Below the pieces are notes generated by a model. That model saw only the letters and a program-made list of their open reading frames with translations, was not told the DNA's origin and made no database searches. The translations under genes and the position numbers were made by a program. Shown here in pieces: positions 1-7,360 of a stretch of DNA of 7,360 nucleotides (its first letter is position 1; the number at the start of each line of letters is the position of its first letter). Origin of the DNA: an uncultured Eubacteriales bacterium (GTDB lineage Bacteria > Bacillota_A > Clostridia > Christensenellales > Aristaeellaceae); assembly GCA_902803675.1 (NCBI GenBank), contig CADCQZ010000058.1:1-7360 (forward strand), read 5' to 3'.

Positions 1-207
1 ACCTGTGACCGGATCCGTCTCACCGCCGACGGGCGCCTCAAGCCCTGCCTGCACTCCGCCGAGGAGATCAGCATCAAGGGCCTCGGGGAGGAGGAGATGG
101 AAAAGCGCATGCGGGAAGCCATCTGGGGCAAACCGCGGCGGCACGGGGAACTGAGCGAGGAGAGCCGCAGCGAGGCGGCCCGCAACATGAACCAGATCGG
201 AGGATGA
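1..207 (+). CDS. moaA: GTP 3',8-cyclase MoaA, C-terminal fragment (5' end outside window)
   Basis: This is the last 68 residues of the radical-SAM enzyme that, with MoaC, turns GTP into cyclic pyranopterin monophosphate, the first step of molybdenum cofactor synthesis in the cytoplasm. The visible part carries the end of the C-terminal [4Fe-4S] cluster motif: TCDRIRLTADGRLKPCL has Cys at fragment residues 2 and 16, the 13-residue spacing expected for the last two cysteines of the CX2CX13C motif; the first Cys lies upstream of the window. The arginines in DRIRLT are typical of this motif. The protein ends in MNQIGG, the C-terminal double glycine that in MoaA reaches into the active site and is needed for function, so the 3' end is intact. 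The stop codon is 2 nt before the preferred moaC start, which fits translational coupling. The radical-SAM CX3CX2C site is not visible. Confidence 0.95.
   Translation, partial: TCDRIRLTADGRLKPCLHSAEEISIKGLGEEEMEKRMREAIWGKPRRHGELSEESRSEAARNMNQIGG
199..203 (+). promoter_or_regulatory. Ribosome binding site that decides the moaC start
   Basis: A GGAGG core lies inside the last codons of moaA. Two in-frame ATGs follow, at 204 and 210. The first directly abuts the GGAGG core with no spacer, whereas the second is 6 nt downstream, a normal spacing. Initiation at 210 is therefore favoured over the ATGA overlap start at 204. A start at 210 also places the MoaC catalytic residues at the same numbers as in the E. 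coli enzyme. Confidence 0.75.
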
Positions 208-209
208 GC

Positions 210-692
210 ATGAGCGATTTCACGCATTTCGATGACGAGGGCCGCGCGCGCATGGTGGACGTGGGCGGCAAGGACATCACGCGCCGGGAGGCCGTGGCCG
301 AGGGAAAAGTGCTGGTCAACAGGGTGACCTTCGGGCTGATCCGGTCCGGGGGCGTCAAAAAGGGCGACGTGCTCACCGTGGCTCAGGTGGCCGGCATCAT
401 GGCGGCCAAGCGGACCCCCGACCTGATCCCCATGTGCCACCCCGTGCCCGTGAGCGGCATCGACCTAAAGCTGCGGCTCAACGAGGCGGACTGCTCGGTG
501 GATATCGAGGCCCGTGTCCGCTGCGACGGGCGCACGGGCGTGGAGATGGAAGCGCTGACCGCCGTGACGGGCGCGGCGCTGACCGTATATGATATGTGCA
601 AGGCCGTCCAGAGAGACATGGTGATAACCGACATCCGCCTGATGAAAAAAACGGGCGGTGTCCACGGAGACTATACAAGGAAGGATGATTGA
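210..692 (+). CDS. moaC: Cyclic pyranopterin monophosphate synthase MoaC
   Basis: MoaC rearranges the MoaA product (3',8-cyclo-7,8-dihydro-GTP) to cyclic pyranopterin monophosphate and acts as a hexamer in the cytoplasm. The 160-residue product matches the usual family length and is nearly all conserved core: MVDVGGKDITRREAVAEG near residues 15-32, the AAKRTPDLIPMCHP block at 65-78, and EMEALTAVTGAALTVYDMCK at 112-131. The residues matching the E. coli active site are all present and fall at the same numbers: Lys51, His77, Glu112, Glu114, Asp128 and Lys131. The C-terminus KKTGGVHGDYTRKD is also typical. An alternative ATG at 204 overlaps the moaA stop (ATGA) but has no spacing from the GGAGG core, so 210 is chosen. 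The next gene begins 1 nt after the stop codon, so the operon continues. Confidence 0.96.
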   Translation: MSDFTHFDDEGRARMVDVGGKDITRREAVAEGKVLVNRVTFGLIRSGGVKKGDVLTVAQVAGIMAAKRTPDLIPMCHPVPVSGIDLKLRLNEADCSVDIEARVRCDGRTGVEMEALTAVTGAALTVYDMCKAVQRDMVITDIRLMKKTGGVHGDYTRKDD

Positions 693-693
693 T

Positions 694-1641
694 ATGAGCG
701 ATACGATCTACACCGCCGCCGTCATCACCGTCAGCGACAAGGGCTTCACCGGAGAGAGGGAAGACAAGAGCGGCCCCGCCCTGTGCGAGATGCTCCTGGC
801 CAACGGGTTCACGGTGATCCACACCGCCATCGTACCGGATGAGAAGGATGATATCGCGGGGGCGATCCAATTCAGCGCGGATGAAAAGCACGCGGACCTG
901 GTGCTCACCACCGGCGGCACGGGCTTCTCCCCCCGGGACGTGACGCCGGAAGCCACGGCGCCCCTGCTGGAAAAACTCACCCCCGGGATCCCCGAGGCGA
1001 TGCGCGCCGAGAGCATGAAGATCACCCCCCGGGCCTGCCTGTCCCGGGAGATCGCCGGGATCCGGGGACGGTCCCTCATCATCAATCTGCCGGGCAGCCC
1101 CAAGGCCAGCACGGAGAACCTGAGCGCCGTGATCAGCCCCGTTCGGCACGGCATCCAGATGCTCCGGTCGGAAGGCTCCGCGGACTGCGCCCCCAGATAC
1201 GCCCGGATCAAAGCCGTGTGCATCAGCGAGAAGAAGGGCACCCAGAAGCACCCGGTGGACCGGATCGAGATGAAAGTGGATCACGGCATCGTGGGTGACG
1301 CCCACGCGGGGAACTGGCACCGTCAGATCAGCCTTCTGGGCGCGGAGAGCGTCAAAAAGGTGCAGGAGAAGATCGATTTCGATCTCAAGCCCGGGGACTT
1401 CGCCGAGAACATCCTCACCGAGGGCCTGATCCTTTATGAACTGCCCGTGGGCACTCTCCTCAGGATCGGCACCGCCCTGTGCCAGGTGACCCAGATCGGC
1501 AAGGAGTGCCACTTCAACTGCGCCATCCGGGAAAAAGCCGGCGACTGCGTGATGCCCAGGGAAGGCATCTTCGCCAAGGTGCTCGAGCCGGGCACGGCCG
1601 GGGCCGGGGACTATGTGACCGTGATGGCGGAACAGGGCTGA
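694..1641 (+). CDS. Fusion protein: MogA/MoaB-type molybdopterin adenylyltransferase plus C-terminal MOSC domain
   Basis: The 315-residue product has two domains. Residues 4 to about 160 form a MoCF/Mog domain: AVITVSDKGFTG at the start, the molybdopterin-binding TTGGTGFSPRDVTPEAT at 72-88, and INLPGSPKA at 130-138. Asp49 and Asp82 match the acidic residues needed for activity in E. coli MogA, so this domain should adenylylate molybdopterin with MgATP before metal insertion. Residues from about 170 to 312 form a MOSC domain: DHGIVGDAHAGNWHRQISLL at 196-215, PGDFAENI at 233-240, and GKECHFNCAI then GDCVMPREGIF, with Cys272, Cys276 and Cys285 as candidate sulfur- or cofactor-binding residues. 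MOSC domains occur in molybdenum cofactor sulfurases and related proteins, so a role in cofactor sulfuration or delivery is inferred. AAGGAAGG at 677-684 lies 9 nt before the chosen ATG. An in-frame ATG at 685 (adding MID) directly abuts this site and is less likely. No stop or frameshift separates the domains. Confidence 0.9.
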   Translation: MSDTIYTAAVITVSDKGFTGEREDKSGPALCEMLLANGFTVIHTAIVPDEKDDIAGAIQFSADEKHADLVLTTGGTGFSPRDVTPEATAPLLEKLTPGIPEAMRAESMKITPRACLSREIAGIRGRSLIINLPGSPKASTENLSAVISPVRHGIQMLRSEGSADCAPRYARIKAVCISEKKGTQKHPVDRIEMKVDHGIVGDAHAGNWHRQISLLGAESVKKVQEKIDFDLKPGDFAENILTEGLILYELPVGTLLRIGTALCQVTQIGKECHFNCAIREKAGDCVMPREGIFAKVLEPGTAGAGDYVTVMAEQG

Positions 1642-1656
1642 ACCGAAGGGATCTCA

Positions 1657-1685
1657 TTGACTTTAAGAGGAATTTGCGTTATGCT
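1657..1685 (+). promoter_or_regulatory. Probable sigma-A-type promoter for gpmI
   Basis: TTGACT at 1657-1662 (5 of 6 matches to the -35 consensus) is followed after exactly 17 nt by TATGCT at 1680-1685 (4 of 6 to the -10 consensus). Transcription would start near 1692, leaving a leader of about 45 nt. It lies in the 96-bp gap after the Mog-MOSC gene, where I see no terminator, so gpmI could be reached both by this promoter and by read-through from the molybdenum cofactor operon. A small perfect stem (GCCGG, GTAT loop, CCGGC, 1692-1705) lies at the predicted 5' end of the leader and may only stabilise it. Confidence 0.5.
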
Positions 1686-1737
1686 GACCGGGCCGGGTAT
1701 CCGGCATGACCCTACAAGATATAAGGAGGCTGATCCA

Positions 1738-3312
1738 ATGAAGAAACCGGTGGTACTGGTCGTTATGGACGGCGTGGGCGAAACGCCCGAGACCCTCGGC
1801 AATATGGTGCTCAAAGCCACCACCCCCACCCTGGACGACCTGAAGCAGAACAACCCCTGGCAGTGCATCAAGGCGCACGGGAGCGCCGTGGGCCTGCCCA
1901 CGGATGACGATATGGGCAACAGCGAGGTGGGCCACAACGCCCTGGGCTGCGGCCAGATCTATTCCCAGGGCGCCAAGCTGGTCAACGAGAGCATCGAGTC
2001 CGGCGCGATCTTTGAGAGCGCCACATGGAAGGCCCTGGCCGGCTCCGTGGTGGAAAAGGGCACCGCCCTCCACTTCATCGGGCTGCTGTCCGACGGGAAC
2101 GTGCACTCCAACATCAGCCATCTGTTCGCCATGCTGCGGGAAGCCAAGAAGGAAGGCGTGAAGACCGTGCGCTGCCACATCCTTCTGGACGGCCGCGACG
2201 TGCCCGCCACCTCCGCCCTGGAGTATGTGGACAAGCTGGAAAACGTGCTCAAAGAGCTGAATGACGGCACATTCGACGGCAGGATCGCCTCCGGCGGCGG
2301 CCGCATGACCATCACCATGGACCGCTACCAGGCCAACTGGCCCATGGTGAAGGCCGGCTGGGACGTGCATGTGCACGGTGAGGGAAGGCAGTTCGCCTCC
2401 GCGAAGGAAGCCATCGAGTGCTACAGGCAGGAGCTGGGCTGCATCGACCAGGACCTGCCCGCCTTCGTGATCGCCGAGAACGGCGCGCCCGTGGGCCCCA
2501 TGAAGGACGGGGACAGCGTGATCCTGTACAATTTCCGCGGCGACCGCGCCCAGGAGATCTCCCTGGCCTTTGACGGCGACGAGAGTTTCGCCCATTTCGA
2601 CCGGGGCGTCGTGCCCCAGGTGCTCTACGCCGGCATGCTGGAGTATGACGGGGACCTGAAGATCCCCCACCGCTACCTGGTCTCCCCGCCCCAGATCCAC
2701 GACACCCTGACCGAGCTGCTGGTCAAGAACGGCATCGCCGAATACGCCTGCTCCGAGACCCAGAAATACGGCCACGTCACCTATTTCTGGAACGGCAACC
2801 GTTCCGGCAAGGTGTGTGAGGAACTGGAGGACTACGCCGAGGTGCCCAGCGATGTGCGGTCCTTCGACGAGTGCCCCTGGATGAAGGCCACCGAGATCAC
2901 GGACCTGGTGATCGCGGCCCTGAAGAGCGGCCAGTACGGCTTTATCCGCTGCAACTATCCCAACGGGGATATGGTGGGCCACACCGGCAGCCTGCCGGCC
3001 ACCGAGATCGCCGTGGAGACCGTGGACCTGCAGCTGGCCCGGGTAAAGGCCGCCTGCGACGAGTGCGGCGCCATCCTGATCGTGACCGCCGACCACGGCA
3101 ACTCCGACCAGATGCTGGAAAAGAACAAGAAGGGCAAGATCGAAGTGCGCACCGCCCACAGCCTGAACCCCGTCCCCTTCATCATCTACGACAAGGACGA
3201 AAAGCACGAGATGAAGGAAGGCGCCTTCGGCCTGGCCAACGTGGCCCCCACCGTGGCGCAGCTCCTGGGGCTCAAGCCCTTTGACAGCTGGGAAGAGTCC
3301 ATGCTCAAATGA
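1738..3312 (+). CDS. gpmI: 2,3-bisphosphoglycerate-independent phosphoglycerate mutase (iPGM)
   Basis: This glycolytic and gluconeogenic enzyme interconverts 3- and 2-phosphoglycerate through a phosphoserine intermediate and two metal ions, usually Mn2+. The 524-residue product starts with the metal-binding VVMDGVG (Asp11) and has the catalytic serine Ser62 in MGNSEVGHN, followed by SDGNVHS (His123) and DGRD (151-154) in the inserted phosphotransferase domain. The second metal-site set is present near the end: NGDMVGHTG (Asp411, His415), TADHGN (Asp452, His453) and TAHS (His474). The blocks GGGRMTITMDRYQANW (186-201), KIPHRYLVSPP (308-318) and CSETQKYGHVTYFWNGNRSG (338-357) resemble plant and trypanosomatid iPGMs more than the usual Bacillus/E. 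coli type, whose corresponding block is of the YYAMDRDKRW kind. AAGGAGG at 1723-1729, 8 nt upstream, fixes the start. In-frame starts at 1657 (TTG) and 1681 (ATG) lack such a site and would add residues foreign to the family. A terminator follows directly. Confidence 0.95.
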   Translation: MKKPVVLVVMDGVGETPETLGNMVLKATTPTLDDLKQNNPWQCIKAHGSAVGLPTDDDMGNSEVGHNALGCGQIYSQGAKLVNESIESGAIFESATWKALAGSVVEKGTALHFIGLLSDGNVHSNISHLFAMLREAKKEGVKTVRCHILLDGRDVPATSALEYVDKLENVLKELNDGTFDGRIASGGGRMTITMDRYQANWPMVKAGWDVHVHGEGRQFASAKEAIECYRQELGCIDQDLPAFVIAENGAPVGPMKDGDSVILYNFRGDRAQEISLAFDGDESFAHFDRGVVPQVLYAGMLEYDGDLKIPHRYLVSPPQIHDTLTELLVKNGIAEYACSETQKYGHVTYFWNGNRSGKVCEELEDYAEVPSDVRSFDECPWMKATEITDLVIAALKSGQYGFIRCNYPNGDMVGHTGSLPATEIAVETVDLQLARVKAACDECGAILIVTADHGNSDQMLEKNKKGKIEVRTAHSLNPVPFIIYDKDEKHEMKEGAFGLANVAPTVAQLLGLKPFDSWEESMLK

Positions 3313-3329
3313 CCCAAACCGTATAAAAC

Positions 3330-3365
3330 ACAGCCGTGAGGCCCAGGCCTCACGGCTGTTTCTTT
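3330..3365 (+). terminator. Intrinsic terminator after gpmI, probably bidirectional
   Basis: A near-perfect hairpin has arms 3330-3343 and 3346-3359 (ACAGCCGTGAGGCC paired with GGCCTCACGGCTGT); the innermost pairs must open to leave a 4-nt loop. It is followed on the + strand by TTTCTTT (3359-3365). It begins 17 nt after the gpmI stop. Read from the other strand, the stem is followed by TGTGTTTTAT, so it could also stop transcripts from the convergent beta-galactosidase gene, for which I see no better terminator. Confidence 0.88.
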
Positions 3366-3393
3366 AGCGCGTTTTTTACATATGCCGGTTTCG

Positions 3394-3408
3394 CCCGGCC
3401 GGGCCGGG
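3394..3408 (-). other. Short GC-only hairpin just after the lacZ stop codon
   Basis: Immediately after the lacZ stop codon, the minus strand reads CCCGGC, CCG, GCCGGG: a perfect 6-bp stem with a 3-nt loop. No T-run follows it, so it is not a normal intrinsic terminator by itself. It could protect the mRNA 3' end or help pausing before the shared terminator at 3330-3359. Confidence 0.35.
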
Positions 3409-3409
3409 A

Positions 3410-6399
<2,990 letters not shown>

Positions 6400-6401
<2 letters not shown>

Positions 6402-6429
6402 TATAACACAGCCCGGGCCCCGATGTCAC
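6400..6429 (-). promoter_or_regulatory. Probable extended -10 promoter of lacZ
   Basis: On the minus strand, GTGACA (6429-6424, 5 of 6 to the -35 consensus) is separated by 18 nt from TATACT (6405-6400, 5 of 6 to the -10 consensus). The three bases just before the -10 box are TGT, which fits the TGn extension. Transcription should start near 6393, leaving a leader of roughly 35 nt before the GTG codon. The -35 box lies only a few bases beyond the T-run of the upstream terminator, so lacZ seems insulated from the protease gene and transcribed on its own. Confidence 0.65.
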
Positions 6430-6434
6430 GGCAT

Positions 6435-6466
6435 AAAAAAGCCCCGCCGCGGAACGCGGGCGGGGC
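6435..6466 (-). terminator. Intrinsic terminator after the S41 protease gene
   Basis: The minus strand forms a very GC-rich hairpin (6466-6441): 8 outer base pairs (GCCCCGCC with GGCGGGGC), one bulged base, then 3 more pairs around a 3-nt loop. It is followed by six T residues (6440-6435). It lies about 20 nt after the protease stop codon and directly before the lacZ promoter, separating the two units. Confidence 0.9.
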
Positions 6467-6484
6467 GGGGAAACGGTTTTTAAG

Positions 6485-7360
6485 TTATCGGGCTTCCGCC
6501 TGGCGGACGGCCTCTTCCCAGGCGGCCTTCAGCTGGGGATCGGCCAGGTCACCGGTCTGGAGATAGGCGATATCGGCGTCCTCGGGGATCTTCACCTCGA
6601 TATCCGGCGTGATGCCCACCTTGTGCACCACGGTGCCGTCGGGCAGGTAGTACTGGGCCACGGTGAACTGGAAGCCGTCCTTGTCCCCGTCCAGGGTGAT
6701 CACGTACTGGATGATGCCCTTGCCGTAGCTCTGGGTGCCCATCACGGTGGCGCGCCCCGCGTTCTGCAGGCCGCCGGCCAGGATCTCGCTGGAAGAAGCG
6801 CTGTACTCGTTCACCAGCACGATCAGGGGCAGATCCACCTTGCCTTCGCTCGTCCAGCTCTCGTCGCGGTAGCCGAAGCGGTCCAGAGAGTAGACCAGCA
6901 GCTGCTTGTCCAGGAAGATATCGGCGATGGACACCGCAGAGGAGACCCATCCGCCGCCGTTGTCCCTCAGGTCCAGGATGAGGGACGTGGCGCCGGCGCT
7001 CACCAGCTCATCCACGGCCTTGGACACCATCTGAGCGCAGTCCCCCTGGAACTCGTAGAGCACGATATAGCCCACGTTGTTCTCCAGCATCATATGCTCT
7101 TCCCGGTTGATGTGGTTCTCGGCGCGGATGATCGTGAACACGATGTTCTCGCCGCCGCGCGAGACCTCCACCTCCACGGACTCGCCCAGGGCGCCGCGCA
7201 TCACGTTGACCGCTTCCTGCATGGAGGAAGCGTCCACCATGATGTCATCCACACGCACCAGCACGTCGCCCCTGAGGATGCCGGCCTTCTCCGCCGGGGT
7301 GTCCCTGAAGACCCGGGTGATGGTCACGGTGTTCTCCTGATAATTGCCCAGGAGCTGACA
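6485..7360 (-). CDS. S41-family C-terminal processing peptidase with PDZ domain (N-terminus outside window)
   Basis: The open frame runs off the right edge without a stop, and the first visible residues (CQLLGNYQENTVTITRVF) already belong to the domain, so the gene is 5' partial; a GTG at 7327 is an internal Val codon, not a start. Visible residues 1 to about 80 are a PDZ domain (FRDTPAEKAGILRGDVLVRV), which binds the substrate C-terminus and gates the protease. The S41 core follows, with LILDLRDNGGG at about 128-136, catalytic Ser189 in YSASSSEI and Lys214 in SYGKGIIQ. The 25-residue Ser-Lys spacing matches E. coli Prc and B. subtilis CtpB, and Gln218 sits at the usual Lys+4 place, so the Ser-Lys-Gln site is intact. 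The tail GITPDIEV to DPQLKAAWEEA is typical of CtpA/CtpB. Such proteases are normally exported or membrane-anchored and cut proteins at the cell envelope or signal in sporulation; the signal segment would be beyond the window. Exact subfamily (CtpA or CtpB) cannot be decided. Confidence 0.93.
   Translation of the reverse strand, partial: CQLLGNYQENTVTITRVFRDTPAEKAGILRGDVLVRVDDIMVDASSMQEAVNVMRGALGESVEVEVSRGGENIVFTIIRAENHINREEHMMLENNVGYIVLYEFQGDCAQMVSKAVDELVSAGATSLILDLRDNGGGWVSSAVSIADIFLDKQLLVYSLDRFGYRDESWTSEGKVDLPLIVLVNEYSASSSEILAGGLQNAGRATVMGTQSYGKGIIQYVITLDGDKDGFQFTVAQYYLPDGTVVHKVGITPDIEVKIPEDADIAYLQTGDLADPQLKAAWEEAVRQAEAR

Noticed and set aside
204..212. ATGA overlap start for moaC at 204
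   Set aside because: The GGAGG core directly abuts this ATG with no spacer. The ATG at 210 has a 6-nt spacer and gives E. coli-like residue numbering.
1692..1705. Riboswitch or attenuator in the gpmI leader
   Set aside because: Only a single 5-bp stem is present, with no terminator alternative and a leader of about 45 nt, too short for a known riboswitch class.
1657..1737. Longer gpmI protein starting at TTG 1657 or ATG 1681
   Set aside because: The family N-terminus begins at the KKPVVLVVMDG segment, an AAGGAGG sits 8 nt before ATG 1738, and the upstream codons overlap the predicted promoter.
1663..3207. A 514-codon open frame on the - strand opposite gpmI, and a 344-codon one at 478-1512
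   Set aside because: Both are antisense shadows of well-conserved genes, with no family motifs and biased composition. No credible ribosome site or promoter was seen for them.
7325..7327. GTG at 7327 as the start of the S41 protease
   Set aside because: The reading frame continues to the window edge, the PDZ domain has already begun upstream, and there is no suitable ribosome site. It is an internal valine codon.

Overview
The window is GC-rich, with mostly G or C in third codon positions, and carries strong Shine-Dalgarno sites (GGAGG, AAGGAAGG, AAGGAGG) and compact intrinsic terminators. Together with the protein types (a Mog-MOSC fusion, a cytoplasmic GH2 beta-galactosidase, a PDZ/S41 protease), this suggests a high-GC member of the Bacillota, probably a gut-type Clostridia. 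That placement is inference; no rRNA or other marker gene is present.

Positions 1-1641 (+) hold the end of a molybdenum cofactor operon: the 3' end of moaA, complete moaC, and a two-domain gene joining a MogA/MoaB-type molybdopterin adenylyltransferase to a C-terminal MOSC domain. The genes are packed tightly (2-nt gap, then 1-nt gap) and are surely co-transcribed. MoaA and MoaC make cyclic pyranopterin monophosphate. The Mog domain acts later, activating molybdopterin for metal insertion, and the MOSC domain probably handles the finished cofactor or a sulfur on it. moaD, moaE and moeA are not in view.

Positions 1642-3312 (+) hold a short intergenic region with a good sigma-A-like promoter, then gpmI, a cofactor-independent phosphoglycerate mutase whose substrate-lid sequence resembles the plant/trypanosomatid branch. 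A long GC-rich hairpin followed by a T-run ends this unit. It lies between convergent genes and probably serves both strands.

Positions 3410-7360 (-) hold two genes read right to left: an S41 C-terminal processing protease (N-terminus beyond the window) with its own terminator, then lacZ, a complete 982-residue GH2 beta-galactosidase. The roughly 125-bp gap between them contains the protease terminator, an extended -10 promoter for lacZ, and a 27-bp imperfect palindrome placed over the expected lacZ transcription start, which looks like a repressor operator. lacZ is therefore probably an independent, sugar-regulated unit.

All genes belong to known families, and I found no mobile element, CRISPR array, RNA gene or clearly new system. 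The points most worth a second look are the lacZ operator, two changed substrate-site residues and an N-domain insertion in LacZ, the Mog-MOSC fusion, and the plant-like iPGM.
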